Assembly: GCA_964562685.1 (NCBI GenBank)
Contig: CAZLUP010000017.1
Span: forward strand, 5,995-69,994
Length of the DNA: 64,000 nucleotides
Direction of reading: 5' to 3'
Source: Stanieria sp964562685
GTDB taxonomy: Bacteria; Cyanobacteriota; Cyanobacteriia; Cyanobacteriales; Xenococcaceae
The position numbers and the translations under genes were made by a program. The notes beneath the pieces were generated by a model. It made no database searches. It was not told where the DNA came from and saw only the letters and a list, made by a program, of their open reading frames with translations. Shown piece by piece: positions 1 to 9,314 of the stretch. How positions within the stretch are numbered: the first letter of the stretch is position 1; each line of letters opens with the position of its first letter.

Positions 1-1591
1 TTCTCGCTTGTAAATTGAGACGAATTTCGTCGTGAACTTCTTTAGTAATTGGGTAAAAATAAGCCAGAATTACACCACAAACTAAAGCAATAGTAGGTAA
101 AGGACCAACCGCAATGCGGATCGCTAGTAATGCACTTTCTGGTTGAACAGGAATTTCTCCGCCTGGTGGTCTTTCAATAAATCCAGCTAAGTCTAAAGCT
201 TGACCAACTAACAATAATGCTAAAGCCAAACCAAATTTTTGCAACAATACCATAAAGCTATAAAAAATCCCTTCACGACGTTGACCAGTATTAAGTTCAT
301 CTAGTTCAATTACATCAGGAATCATTGACCAGGGAATTAAATACGCTACCGACACACCAGAACCAGCCATAATAGCTAACAGATACATTAAACCGATTTG
401 ACCTGGTTGAATTAAAAATAAACCTGCTTGAGCGATAATCCAAATCCCACTACCTAAAAAATAAACTGTTTTTTTGCCTACTTTCTCGCTAACATACCTC
501 CAAAAGAAGAGCATAATCAAAGCAGTCCCTTGAACTGCGATCGCAACTAAGGGAAAGGCAGCTTCTGTCATACCCATCCAACTGACGACAAAATAAATCA
601 AAATCGAAGCAGTTAATTGTACTGCCAACCAGGAACATAAATAAATGCCAATGATGTAGAGGAAGGGTTTGTTGGTAAAGGCAATTCGTAACTGTTCTAA
701 AATTGGGAGATTAGCACTACTATCTTCGGAAATTCGGTCGGAAACTGCTTGAGAATTAGACAAATGAGTCTCGGTTTTGCTCAACATTAAATTAATCCCA
801 AACACAGCAAGTTCTAATCCAATTAGAATTGCAACCATACCATTAAAGATGGTTTTGAGATTAGCAAGACCATAAACAATTACGATTCCAGCTATTACCG
901 TTACGACTATCCCAACCATTTTTTTCTGTGATTGACCCAGGATCGGATTCGCACCTCTTTCTTGAATTCCTAAAGTACACCAAAATAAAGCGATTACCGA
1001 TACTGCTGTACTAACTAAACCCAACAACCAATATTGCTGAAGAGGATCGTCAGGATAAGCTTGAAAAATTACCGTTGCCAGAATCAGAGATAGAATACTC
1101 CCACCAATGGAAAAAGCAAAGCGAAAACTACTTAGATCTGTCCGCTCGTTATAATCTTGAGTTAATTCTGGAGTCAAAGCAGTATAAGGTAAATTTACTG
1201 CTGTATATGCCAAATTAAATAAAATTGCGATCGCGACATAATAAACATATAACCACTGATGATTAATTTTAGGATTGGGATCGAATTGAGGTACAATCCA
1301 TTGCAAAAAAAAGAAAATCCCAAAAGGAATGATGCCTGCTAACATCCAAGGCAGACGACGACCCCAACGAGTTCTAGTGCGATCGCTCAAAATTCCTGTA
1401 ATCGGGTCGTTAATGGCATCGGCAACTTTGCCAATTGCTAAAATACTTCCTGCCATACCAGCAGGTAAACCCGCTACATTAGTAAAAAAATACAACAAAA
1501 AAAATACTAAAATATTTGCCGTGATTGCAGGTCCCATGTCTCCTGCACCATAAGCAAGTTTAGTAGTAAAATTTAACTTTTCTCGATCCAT
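1..1591 (-). CDS. GPH-family (MelB-like) sugar:cation symporter, 3' end beyond window
   Basis: I translated this by hand from the ATG at 1591 to the window edge: 530 open codons with no stop. The protein is a polytopic membrane carrier of the glycoside-pentoside-hexuronide:cation symporter family (MFS superfamily), expected to import a sugar or glycoside with a cation. Near the N-terminus are GAGDMGPA and the loop GKVADAINDPITG followed by SDRTRTRWGRR, the family's conserved DP and RxxRWGRRRP-type region. AVNLPYTALTPELTQDYNER is the second conserved family stretch. Many hydrophobic helices follow, and the last visible residues are hydrophilic, so little should be missing. It is divergent from the phosphoribosyltransferase gene with 34 bp between starts. 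The substrate cannot be read from sequence. Confidence 0.85.
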   Translation of the reverse strand, partial: MDREKLNFTTKLAYGAGDMGPAITANILVFFLLYFFTNVAGLPAGMAGSILAIGKVADAINDPITGILSDRTRTRWGRRLPWMLAGIIPFGIFFFLQWIVPQFDPNPKINHQWLYVYYVAIAILFNLAYTAVNLPYTALTPELTQDYNERTDLSSFRFAFSIGGSILSLILATVIFQAYPDDPLQQYWLLGLVSTAVSVIALFWCTLGIQERGANPILGQSQKKMVGIVVTVIAGIVIVYGLANLKTIFNGMVAILIGLELAVFGINLMLSKTETHLSNSQAVSDRISEDSSANLPILEQLRIAFTNKPFLYIIGIYLCSWLAVQLTASILIYFVVSWMGMTEAAFPLVAIAVQGTALIMLFFWRYVSEKVGKKTVYFLGSGIWIIAQAGLFLIQPGQIGLMYLLAIMAGSGVSVAYLIPWSMIPDVIELDELNTGQRREGIFYSFMVLLQKFGLALALLLVGQALDLAGFIERPPGGEIPVQPESALLAIRIAVGPLPTIALVCGVILAYFYPITKEVHDEIRLNLQAR

Positions 1592-1625
1592 TGAGTCCTG
1601 ATTAATTACTGAAGTTGCTACTGTT

Positions 1626-2144
1626 ATGACAGATCTATACGTTTCTTGGTCAGAATATCACCAAAAAATTGAAGCTTTGGCGGTCAAAATTTATCAATCA
1701 GGTTGGGAATTTAATCAAATTGTTTGTATTGCCAAAGGAGGACTACGGGTTGGAGATCTGCTTTGTCGTCTTTATCGTCAACCGTTAGCTATTCTATTTA
1801 CTTCTTCTTACACTGGAAAAGATAATCGCACTAGAGGAAAAATAACTTTTTCTCAACATCTTGCTAGTATTAATTCCCAATTAGGCGATCGCATTTTATT
1901 AGTAGATGATTTAGTCGATTCAGGTGTTTCTTTGCAAGAATCGATCAATTGGTTACAAAAAAATTATAGTCAAAATATTGTAGAAATACGGACTGCTGTG
2001 ATTTGGTATAAAAGTTGTTCGGTTGCTATACCAGATTATTATGTTGATTATTTATCAGATAATCCCTGGATTCATCAGCCTTTTGAACGTTACGAACAGC
2101 TTTCTTTGCCAGAATTAGCTAAGCTATATCATCATCTTGTTTAA
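1626..2144 (+). CDS. phosphoribosyltransferase family protein (purine PRTase-like)
   Basis: This 172-residue cytosolic protein has the type I PRTase fold signature: IVCIAKGGLRVGDLL (residues 32-46) forms the diphosphate-binding loop, and ILLVDDLVDSG (90-100) is the PRPP-binding motif with its two adjacent acidic residues. The length and the motif set resemble xanthine/hypoxanthine-guanine phosphoribosyltransferases, which transfer phosphoribose from PRPP to a purine base in salvage. The C-terminal WIHQPFE resembles the base-binding segment of xanthine PRTases. Base specificity is inference. The start is the ATG 34 bp from the divergent transporter start, so the two may share a regulatory region. 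Confidence 0.8.
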   Translation: MTDLYVSWSEYHQKIEALAVKIYQSGWEFNQIVCIAKGGLRVGDLLCRLYRQPLAILFTSSYTGKDNRTRGKITFSQHLASINSQLGDRILLVDDLVDSGVSLQESINWLQKNYSQNIVEIRTAVIWYKSCSVAIPDYYVDYLSDNPWIHQPFERYEQLSLPELAKLYHHLV

Positions 2145-2503
2145 TTAAATTACTGTTAATAATCATTAAAAACACCTAATAAAATTAGTATATTTACGGA
2201 AGACATACCTAACAGTTTATCTTTATCCTAATAATGAATAAAAGAGGTATTGCTGGCAACAATACCCCCGAGACCGAATAGAACTGTGAAACAATATTAT
2301 TATATCAATTGTGTCGTAAAAACAAGGGTTGATTAGCTTTGTGCTTAATGTCTCTCTTGTACTATATTGTAAAAGAAAATACTGTTTTTATCATATCTTT
2401 AAATTCTTGTTTGATCAACCTCCGCTAGTTTAAGCCTTATTTATAGGTAATTGGAGGTTTTGTAAATTTTTTTAAACCCATCGAGAAAGCGCGGTTTTAT
2501 TTG
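2145..2503. other. intergenic, hairpins only
   Basis: I see no gene here. A 7-bp stem with a 7-nt loop lies at 2246-2266 (GGTATTG/CAATACC). A second 7-bp inverted repeat, AACCTCC/GGAGGTT, lies at 2417-2459 with a long loop. The region separates two convergent genes, so these may be weak transcription ends. Confidence 0.4.
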
Positions 2504-3403
2504 TTAGAAAAGCTCAAGTTGAGTGGGTGGTAATTCCAATTCTTCCCAGGGTAAAACAGGAATTGTTAATTGTTGTCGCAAAAGACGATCAAAACTACGA
2601 GCCGTTTCAGGCGATCGCTCTTCGAGTGGACAGTGAACAAAAAAATAAATTTGCTTACTTTGAGGTAACCAATCAGTGAGACGATTAACCCATTCTGCTA
2701 AATAAATTTGGTTGTATTGAGTTTGAGGGTGAGAAATAAAGCGAATTAAACCCATATCATTGGTTAGGGTTGGTTGTAAGGGAAGTTTGGGTTTACGGCG
2801 CGAAGAATTGAGTTGGGGGTCATCAGGAGAGTTATAAATAGGACGAGTATCTAATAACACTCTAGTTATGCCTAATTGAGTAAGTAGGTCATTTAATTGC
2901 TCGTTAAAAGGTTCAATAAACCAATCAGGATGACGTACCTCTATCCCCAAGGAAATTTTGGATTGGGTTAAGTTACGACAAAATTTAGTTAAATCAGCAA
3001 AATAAACCGGACTGTAACTAGGGGGAAGTTGGGCAAAAACAACTCCTAAACGATCTTTTAATTCTGCAATAGTTGCAATAAAATCTGCTGCTGCTGGAAT
3101 AAGTGAGGTAAGTAAACCCTGATGAGTAATGGTTTTGGGAAACTTTGGACAAAAACGAAAAAAGGCAGGAGTTTGTTCCCGCCACCTTTGAATAGTTGCT
3201 AAATTAGGAATAGCGTAGAAAGTAGTATTAGCTTCTACTGCGGTAAAACGCTGACTATACAAGCGTAAAAAATCAGAAGAACGAGTTTGGGAAGGATAAA
3301 AATTGCCTACCCAACCCTGATAAGACGGGGTTCACAAGCCCCTGCGTTCAACGCAGGGGACGACCCCTCACCATACTGCACAACCAAGATAAAAATTTAT
3401 CAA
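2504..3403 (-). pseudogene. DUF72 (YecE-like) protein gene interrupted by a 45-nt palindromic insert
   Basis: The intact part (2504-3262 from a TTG, 252 aa) matches DUF72/YecE proteins, a TIM-barrel-like family of unknown function. It contains FTAVEANTTFYAIP, GIEVRHPDWF and VHCPLEERSPETARSFD. Family members begin with a segment like GCAVWSYKGW. That segment is present upstream but split: from a TTG at 3403 the frame reads NFYLGCAVW, then 45 nt (3326-3370) with two in-frame TGA codons, then SYQGWVGNFYP and onward in the same frame. Removing exactly 45 nt restores the whole N-terminus. The gene starts 13 bp after the GT81 glycosyltransferase stop, as in an operon. Either the gene is broken or an N-truncated protein is made from the TTG at 3262. 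Confidence 0.8.
3326..3370 (-). repeat. 45-nt nested palindromic mini-repeat inside DUF72 gene
   Basis: Read on the minus strand, the insert begins TGAGGGG and ends ACCCCG. It has an inner 8-bp stem, CCCCTGCG/CGCAGGGG, around TTGAA and an outer GGGGT/ACCCC stem. A related copy with the same ends (TGAGGGG...CCCCGTC) lies at 29572-29617, and a longer nested version at 10089-10179. It looks like a member of a small interspersed palindromic family. Confidence 0.75.
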
Positions 3404-3416
3404 TGTTTTAGTTAAT

Positions 3417-4706
3417 TTATTGAGCAGCTACTGTACCATTGTTACCAAAGACAGGTACAGGTGGAACGAGCATCGGTTCAATAGTAGGAGTTGCGATCGC
3501 ATTAACTTCACCCATATCTTTGATCACAGCATCCCGTAACTGTTCTCTAAGATCGGGAACAACGGCTAAAGCTCTTGTCCAATCTGGAATTTGCGCCCCG
3601 GCGGGATCGGAAAAATATAATTCTCCAGCATCAATAATTACTTTTTCAAACATTTCCGTAATTACTTCTTCTTGATGACGGTCGTATTGTAAATTGTTAA
3701 AACGCGCATCAACAAAGTATTGACGGGTATAGTCTTGAGCTTCACGACGGAATTTTACTCGTAAAGCATGAATGTGATCGCGACTAATTACAACTTGTTC
3801 GGTTTCTGTCAAAGTCCGCAATAAAGAACGCAGAATATCCCGACACATTTTTTGTAATCCTTCTTGGGAAGAGTTACCAAGATTTTGATGTTTATGATCG
3901 AAAATTCCCAAATCAATCTGGGCAATTCTTTTTTCGGCAAGACTGCGATAAACTTCGGCTAACAAACCAATTTCTAAACCCCAATTCCCAGGAATACGGA
4001 TATTTAGGGCGAGATCACTAGTAAGGGCAAACTCTCCAGAGAGAGGATAACGATAAGCACTTAAATAACGCAAATACTGACGATAACCAAACAATTCAGT
4101 TAAAGCCGTCAGTAAGGGAGTAACAAATAAACGGGCTACACGACCATTAAAATTGCGAGGAGAATCGCCTAGACGAGCATAATAGGCTTTATTGAAAGCA
4201 ATCCCAAATTCTTTCTCTAATAAAGGGAATAGTAACTTAAGCGGATAAGAACGATTGTAAGTAACAATATCTGCATCATGAAGAGCGATCGCACTTGCTT
4301 GCAAAGATGCAATTCCTAAACCTAACCAAACTGCCCGACCCTTTCCTTTAAAATTGAGAATACTTAAACCGCGATCGTTGAGATGTTTGAGAATTTCAGT
4401 AACTCTAGCACCATTTTCCCAAATTACAAAGGTTTGTTGGGGTAATTCTGAAAAAAATTGTACGGCTTTAGTATATTGTGCTTGGGTATCGGCATAGACA
4501 CAAACAACAACAGTTTTAACAAACGCGCAAGTTTTCAGATGTTCGCGAATACCAAAAATAGCTGGTCTTTCTAACTCTTCGTATAAAGCAGGAATCAAAA
4601 CTGCGGTAGGAGAATCATCACTTAATTTAACTAATTGCTCTTCTAGAAATTCTAAGTCACAACCAAAATCATGAATCGTTGTAATTAATTCCTGTTTATA
4701 GTCCAT
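3417..4706 (-). CDS. gpgS: glucosyl-3-phosphoglycerate synthase-like glycosyltransferase (GT81)
   Basis: This 429-residue GT-A fold glycosyltransferase resembles GT81 glucosyl-3-phosphoglycerate synthases. Those enzymes transfer glucose from an NDP-glucose to 3-phosphoglycerate as the first step towards the compatible solute glucosylglycerate. PTAVLIPALYEE (33-44) is the start of the nucleotide-sugar domain. NFKGKGRAVWLGL (118-130) carries the GKG motif, and ALHDADIVTY (141-150) is the metal-binding DxD motif. FNKAYYAR, NGRVARLFVTPLL and GNWGLEIGLL match the acceptor side of the family. The gene leads an operon with the DUF72 locus 13 bp downstream. Specificity (glucose, phosphoglycerate) follows from family resemblance only. 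Confidence 0.75.
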   Translation of the reverse strand: MDYKQELITTIHDFGCDLEFLEEQLVKLSDDSPTAVLIPALYEELERPAIFGIREHLKTCAFVKTVVVCVYADTQAQYTKAVQFFSELPQQTFVIWENGARVTEILKHLNDRGLSILNFKGKGRAVWLGLGIASLQASAIALHDADIVTYNRSYPLKLLFPLLEKEFGIAFNKAYYARLGDSPRNFNGRVARLFVTPLLTALTELFGYRQYLRYLSAYRYPLSGEFALTSDLALNIRIPGNWGLEIGLLAEVYRSLAEKRIAQIDLGIFDHKHQNLGNSSQEGLQKMCRDILRSLLRTLTETEQVVISRDHIHALRVKFRREAQDYTRQYFVDARFNNLQYDRHQEEVITEMFEKVIIDAGELYFSDPAGAQIPDWTRALAVVPDLREQLRDAVIKDMGEVNAIATPTIEPMLVPPVPVFGNNGTVAAQ

Positions 4707-4803
4707 AGCTATTCTAAAAGTTTTAATTATATATTGAATTATCTAATAAAACGTCAATAATTGAAGTTTACTAATATACAGAATTGTTTCAACTAAAATT
4801 AAA

Positions 4804-6327
4804 ATGCAAAGCCGAGGGAAAGTATATTTAGTTGGTGCTGGAGTTGGTGAAATTAATTACCTTACCTTAAAGGGCAAACAATTACTCACTGAAGCCGAAG
4901 TCTTAATTTATGATGCCTTAGTCGATTCAGAGTTATTAACTCTAGTTTCACCGAACTGTCTCAAGCTTGATGTAGGTAAAAGAGGAGGTAAACCAAGTAC
5001 TCCCCAAGCCAAAATCAATCAGTTATTAGTTGCTTATTGTCTACAAGGTAAACAAGTAGTTAGGCTAAAAAGTGGCGATCCGTTTATTTTTGGTCGAGTT
5101 AGAGAGGAAATAGAAGCACTGGTTGCTGCTGATTGTAAATTTGAAGTTGTGCCAGGAATTTCTTCAGTTTTAGCTGCACCCTTATTAGCAGGTATTCCCT
5201 TAACTGATAAATATTTAAGTAATTGTTTTGCAGTGTTAAGCGGACATCAACCAGAGTTACTAGATTGGGAAGCTTTAGGGAAAATCGATACTTTAGTAAT
5301 TCTGATGGGAACGCGATATCTAGCAGAAATTATTACTCAATTATTAGCTTATGGCAGAGTTGCTGATGAACCAGTAGCAATTATTTGTAAATGTAGTCGT
5401 CCCGAACAAAAAATTTTTCAGGGTACTTTAACCGATATAGTAGATCGAACAAGAGGTATTTCTCTTGCTCCAGCCGTAATAGTTATAGGTAAAGTTGTGG
5501 ATTTAGCTAGTCAGTTACAATCTTCCCCATCTTCAGCCATTTTAACAGGAAAAACCATTTTAGTTACTCGCGCAGCCGAACAATCTAGTCAATTTCGCAA
5601 TTTATTGCAACAACATGGGGCAAAAGTATTAGAAATGCCAGCCTTAGAAATTATGCCTCCTTCTAGTTGGGAAGCTTTAGATAATGCGATCACTCATTTG
5701 AATCAATTTAATTGGTTGATTTTAACTTCTGCTAATGGTGTAGAGTATTTCTTTGAGCGTTTAGCAAGTTTGGGTCAGGATGCTCGTAGTTTAGCAGGAA
5801 TTAAAATAGCCGTGGTAGGAAAAAAAACTGCTGCAACTTTACAACGAAAAAACCTCCAACCAGATTTTATTCCCCCAGATTTTGTAGCTGATTCTTTAGT
5901 TGCTCATTTTCCTGAAGCTTTAAAGAGGCAAAAAATTCTATTTCCTAGGGTTGAAACTGGTGGTAGAGAAGTTTTGGTTAAAGAATTAACCGCTCAAGGT
6001 GCAGAAGTTACAGAAGTACCAGCTTATCAGTCTGGTTGTCCTCAAAAAATTGCTCCTGAAATTTGGCAAGCACTACAAAAAAAACAAATAGATGCAATTA
6101 CTTTTGCTAGTTCCAAAACCGTTAGAAATTTTTATAAATTAGTTCAACAAGAGTTGGATAATTCCGATACTTTGCTAACAGCTATACTAGAAAATATTTG
6201 TCTTGCTTCTATTGGTCCTCAAACTTCTCAAACCTGTCAAGAATTGTTTAATCGAGTAGATGTAGAGGCACAAGAATATACTTTAGAAGGATTAACCACT
6301 GCGCTAGTGAATTATTTTTCAGTTTGA
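4804..6327 (+). CDS. cobA-hemD: uroporphyrinogen-III C-methyltransferase / uroporphyrinogen-III synthase fusion
   Basis: This 507-residue two-domain enzyme belongs to tetrapyrrole synthesis. Residues 1 to about 240 are a SAM-dependent uroporphyrinogen III methyltransferase: GKVYLVGAGVGEINYLTLKG, LIYDALVD, DVGKRGGKPS, VRLKSGDPFIFGR and VVPGISS are the classic SUMT motifs. Residues about 250-507 are uroporphyrinogen III synthase (HemD): ILVTRAAEQSSQFRNLLQQHGA, WLILTSANGVEYFF, and the C-terminal DAITFASSKTVRNF with CLASIGPQTS. The first domain diverts the product of the second towards siroheme and cobalamin, so the fusion joins the branch-point activities. It is a complete gene with its own upstream region, divergent from the GT81 gene. 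Confidence 0.93.
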   Translation: MQSRGKVYLVGAGVGEINYLTLKGKQLLTEAEVLIYDALVDSELLTLVSPNCLKLDVGKRGGKPSTPQAKINQLLVAYCLQGKQVVRLKSGDPFIFGRVREEIEALVAADCKFEVVPGISSVLAAPLLAGIPLTDKYLSNCFAVLSGHQPELLDWEALGKIDTLVILMGTRYLAEIITQLLAYGRVADEPVAIICKCSRPEQKIFQGTLTDIVDRTRGISLAPAVIVIGKVVDLASQLQSSPSSAILTGKTILVTRAAEQSSQFRNLLQQHGAKVLEMPALEIMPPSSWEALDNAITHLNQFNWLILTSANGVEYFFERLASLGQDARSLAGIKIAVVGKKTAATLQRKNLQPDFIPPDFVADSLVAHFPEALKRQKILFPRVETGGREVLVKELTAQGAEVTEVPAYQSGCPQKIAPEIWQALQKKQIDAITFASSKTVRNFYKLVQQELDNSDTLLTAILENICLASIGPQTSQTCQELFNRVDVEAQEYTLEGLTTALVNYFSV

Positions 6328-6854
6328 AAATAAGCTTTTGTTGAGCAATTTGCTGATGAGCAAGGATGAAATTAAGAGTAATATTTGATATAGCTTTTAG
6401 CTCTTAGAGGTTATCTGAGAAGTGATTTTTGCTACTTCAAAATTCTTAGAAAAAGTAAAAATTAAGTTGAAATACCGATGATTTGGTTGAATAAATTAAA
6501 ATTTTTGACTTTTGACTTTTTAGACATCCTCTTAGCTCTTAGTTTTGGGTAAGTCTGATAATACAATATTTTTCATTTTCATCATGAGGCAATACCCTGT
6601 TAATTATTTCAAGTTTTTAGTCTCAATTCCAGCTAGGATAATTCTTAACAAAACGAAACATTACAGTTAAATTGACTACCATCAATAGATTTAACAATTA
6701 AGTAATTAAAAAAAAAGCTTGAGTAAACAAAAACAACATAAGTTGAACAACAAGTTATACAAAACTCAAATTAACTTAAACACAAACTCAGATCTGCCAC
6801 TGACATACTGAAATCAATAAGATTCCTTTTACGAATTAGTTTTCAAAGTCAGCC
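6328..6854. other. long AT-rich intergenic region
   Basis: No gene, RNA or strong hairpin is visible. A short tract of TTTTGACTTTTGACTTTT-like heptamer repetition occurs near 6505-6525, the same class as other tandem heptamers in the window. The promoter of the downstream glycosyltransferase-like gene should lie in the last 100 bp. Confidence 0.3.
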
Positions 6855-7256
6855 ATGATTCTAGTTACAGTTAGCACTGAAAAATTTCCTTTCAACCGTT
6901 TGATGCAGTGGATTGATAACTTAATCGCTGAAGGCGTAATCTCCACTACAGAAGAAGTGGTAGTAAAGTATGGCTCTTGTCTTTTTATCGCTGGTCAAGA
7001 CGATGGCTACGCTCTCTTACCTGAAATAAAAATTTCTAATTTAATTTCTAATGCTCGTTTAATCATATCTGATTGTGGGGAAGGAACTTTAAATTTACTT
7101 GTCAAAGTTACTAAACCTTTTATTTTGATTCTCGACAGCTATAACAAATATATAGACCAAAATCAAATTTTAGCAGAGCAATTGGCTCAAAAAGGAATTC
7201 CTACAGCACATAACCAAGAGGAATTAGCTAAATTTTTAACTACCTACAGCAATTAA
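6855..7256 (+). CDS. Alg13-like glycosyltransferase family 28 C-terminal domain protein
   Basis: This small 133-residue protein consists of one domain. MILVTVSTEKFPFNRLM at the start corresponds to the GTTKFDxLI opening of Alg13/GT28 C-terminal domains. ARLIISDCGEGTLNLLVKVTKPFILI (68-93) matches the HAGxGTxxE...KPxIVV nucleotide-sugar binding loop, with SDCGEGT in place of HAGAGS. NKYIDQNQILAEQLAQKGI matches the ExDNHQxELAxxLxxxG end. In bacteria such half-size proteins often pair with an Alg14-like membrane partner in polysaccharide synthesis. No partner is adjacent here, so the role is open. Confidence 0.7.
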   Translation: MILVTVSTEKFPFNRLMQWIDNLIAEGVISTTEEVVVKYGSCLFIAGQDDGYALLPEIKISNLISNARLIISDCGEGTLNLLVKVTKPFILILDSYNKYIDQNQILAEQLAQKGIPTAHNQEELAKFLTTYSN

Positions 7257-7312
7257 CCTAAAACCTAAGCTTGCCTGTATTTCATTCATTTTAAAGAATT
7301 TATACATAAATT

Positions 7313-8434
7313 TTAATTAGCTTTTTCTTGAGCTTCTTGTTGAATAAGATTGATAATTGAAGATTTTTCTATCAAACCAATTACTACACCATCTTCTTTA
7401 ACCACAGCTAATTCTTTCATCTCTTTTGTTTCAATTAATTGAATTACTTCTAACAAAGATTGATTAGCGGGAACAGTAGTAATATTTTCTATCGGTTGTA
7501 GCAGTTCATTAACTAAAGTTTCTGTCCACTGAGAAGTAGCAATTTGTTTTAAATCATCTGTGGCAATTGTACCGATCAATTGTCCTGTTTCATTAGTGAC
7601 TAAAAACTTCCGCCACTGATTTTTGCCAATTACGTAATCATTCACAAATTCTCTTAAAGTTAAATCACCAGAAACAATTGGACTATTAGGAATAATTGCA
7701 TCTTCAGCTGTATACTTACTCAGTTTTTCTTGAACAGTTGCAGACTGTGCTGCAAATCCAGCATTTTGTAATAAAAACCAACCAATTAATAACGTCCAGA
7801 AACTACCTATTGGACTAATACCTAAAATTGCTAACGCACCAATAATTACCGCTAACCAACCAAAAAATTGACCAACTCTGCCAGCAAAAATAATTCCTTT
7901 ATTAGGATTTCCTGTGATTTTCCAGACAATAGACTTAAGGACATTACCACCATCTAAGGGTAAACCAGGAATAAGATTAAATAAAGCCAAGATCAAGTTA
8001 ATTGAAGCAAGTAACGAGACAATTGCTTCCAGTGGCGCATTTAAAGGTAAAGTAATTCCAATTACTGTAAACAGAGCAAACAGCAGTAAGCTAACTCCAG
8101 GTCCTGCAATGGCAACTAAAAAAGACTGTAGTGGTGTTTCTGATTCTTTTTCTAAAGTAGCTAAACCACCAAAAATAAACAAGGTAATTGATTTGACTTG
8201 AATACCTTGAGCGATCGCAACTAGACTATGACCAAGCTCATGGGCTAAAACTGAAGAAAATAAAAGTATGGCAGCAAAAAAGCCCAAAATCCAAGGTGTT
8301 ATTCCTTGTAATTGCGGAAATTGCGTTAAATTAGCTCCGTAAGTTAAGGTTACCAATCCCAAAACAAAAAACCAAGAAGGATTGATATAGAAAGGGATGC
8401 CAAATAAACTCCCAATCCTAATATTGCCGTTCAT
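7313..8434 (-). CDS. M50 site-2 protease with C-terminal CBS pair
   Basis: This 373-residue membrane metalloprotease has several transmembrane helices in the first 230 residues. They hold the zinc motif HELGH (H65, E66, H69) and the second motif GLPLDGG with D161. Two CBS domains follow (about 245-370; DLTLREFVNDYVI and QSLLEVIQLIETKEMKELAVV). This architecture is the usual cyanobacterial M50B form related to Rip3/SpoIVFB. These enzymes cleave membrane-anchored substrates such as anti-sigma factors, and the CBS pair probably senses adenine nucleotides. A strong Shine-Dalgarno AGGAGG precedes the ATG. Just upstream of it in the leader is an inverted repeat (GGCGAAA.../...TTTCGCC, 8458-8481). 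The substrate is unknown. Confidence 0.9.
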   Translation of the reverse strand: MNGNIRIGSLFGIPFYINPSWFFVLGLVTLTYGANLTQFPQLQGITPWILGFFAAILLFSSVLAHELGHSLVAIAQGIQVKSITLFIFGGLATLEKESETPLQSFLVAIAGPGVSLLLFALFTVIGITLPLNAPLEAIVSLLASINLILALFNLIPGLPLDGGNVLKSIVWKITGNPNKGIIFAGRVGQFFGWLAVIIGALAILGISPIGSFWTLLIGWFLLQNAGFAAQSATVQEKLSKYTAEDAIIPNSPIVSGDLTLREFVNDYVIGKNQWRKFLVTNETGQLIGTIATDDLKQIATSQWTETLVNELLQPIENITTVPANQSLLEVIQLIETKEMKELAVVKEDGVVIGLIEKSSIINLIQQEAQEKAN

Positions 8435-8578
8435 GAGGTATTCCTCCTATTCTATGTGGCGAAAGTATATAAGTTTTCGCCTCGGTCTGAAAAAAATTGT
8501 AACTAAATGTAAAATCAAAAACATCCGACGCTAGATAGTAAAAACCGTCTTCTAAAGTACGGTCACATTTATCAGGTC

Positions 8579-8607
8579 TTGGGCATAATAAAAGTAAGAG
8601 GTATAAT
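8579..8607 (+). promoter_or_regulatory. predicted sigma-70 promoter giving a leaderless mRNA
   Basis: TTGGGC at 8579-8584, a 17-bp spacer and a perfect TATAAT at 8602-8607. The ATG of the next gene is at 8617, only 9 bases after the -10 box, so transcription should start at or within a few bases of the start codon. Confidence 0.6.
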
Positions 8608-8616
8608 CATCAAGCT

Positions 8617-9114
8617 ATGTCCAATTCTCCCCTGTCCTATCCAGAAAGTTATAGTCCAGAAGATATTCAGCAAATCTTACAAATTGCTCTTGCTCGTAAG
8701 GCAGAATGCGACGAATTAACCAGGCAACAACTCTGGGAAATAGCATCAGAGTTAGAGATCGATAGTCAATCTCTACAAGCAGCTGAACAAGATTGGTTTG
8801 AGCGCAAAGCTGTTCAAGCAAAACGTCAAGCTTTTAACTTGTATCGTCGCAGTCAATTTAAGCAAAAATTAACTAAATATTTAATTATTAATATATTTTT
8901 GGTTTCTTTCAACATTGTCATTGCAGGAACAATTACCTGGTCAATGTATATTTTATTATTTTGGGGTTTGGGTATTGCTCTCAATGGTTGGAAAGCTTAT
9001 CAAACTCAAGGAGAAGAATATGAAAGAGCTTTTCAGCGTTGGGATTTTCAAAACGAAGTTAAACGTACTTTTGCCACTTTTTGGGAAAGATTGCAAAAAT
9101 CTTGGCAAGTTTAA
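8617..9114 (+). CDS. 2TM domain-containing membrane protein
   Basis: A 165-residue protein. The N-terminal half is soluble, with the segment SYSPEDIQQILQIALARKAE followed by LTRQQLWEIASELEIDSQSL, a DUF1707/2TM-type helical leader. Two closely spaced transmembrane helices lie at about 89-123 (KYLIINIFLVSFNIVIAGTI and WSMYILLFWGLGIALNGW). A cytosolic tail (QGEEYERAFQRWDFQNEV) follows. The match is to the 2TM domain family, whose members occur as small membrane proteins or fused to kinases; no activity is known. The start coincides with the expected transcription start (promoter at 8579-8607), so translation is probably leaderless. Confidence 0.75.
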   Translation: MSNSPLSYPESYSPEDIQQILQIALARKAECDELTRQQLWEIASELEIDSQSLQAAEQDWFERKAVQAKRQAFNLYRRSQFKQKLTKYLIINIFLVSFNIVIAGTITWSMYILLFWGLGIALNGWKAYQTQGEEYERAFQRWDFQNEVKRTFATFWERLQKSWQV

Positions 9115-9167
9115 TTCTCAATTAATGGTGTTTAACTAATCTTGTGAAACAAAAAATAAATCGCTCG

Positions 9168-9225
9168 GGTGTGTTCTGTTAAGGATTAACAGTTGTATTC
9201 AAGATAATCAATAGTGGAACGCACC
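9168..9225. repeat. imperfect inverted-repeat element
   Basis: The ends GGTGTGTTCTG and GTGGAACGCACC are imperfect inverted copies about 58 bp apart. Inside is a perfect hairpin, CTGTTAA-GGA-TTAACAG (9177-9193). It lies between convergent genes and may be a mini-repeat or a terminator. Confidence 0.45.
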
Positions 9226-9314
9226 TAATTAAAAAAGTTATTTAAATATCAGTTTAGCTCAAAATTAATCAACGCCTTAAATTAACTCCAGTCAAACAAA
9301 AGTTTTAAGCTTGT

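Noticed and set aside
1329..1553. Plus-strand ORF inside the symporter gene
   Set aside because: Antisense shadow of the GPH symporter, whose minus-strand frame is open for 530 codons with family motifs.
8615..8821. Minus-strand ORF over the 2TM gene
   Set aside because: Lies opposite a gene with a clear promoter and family match.
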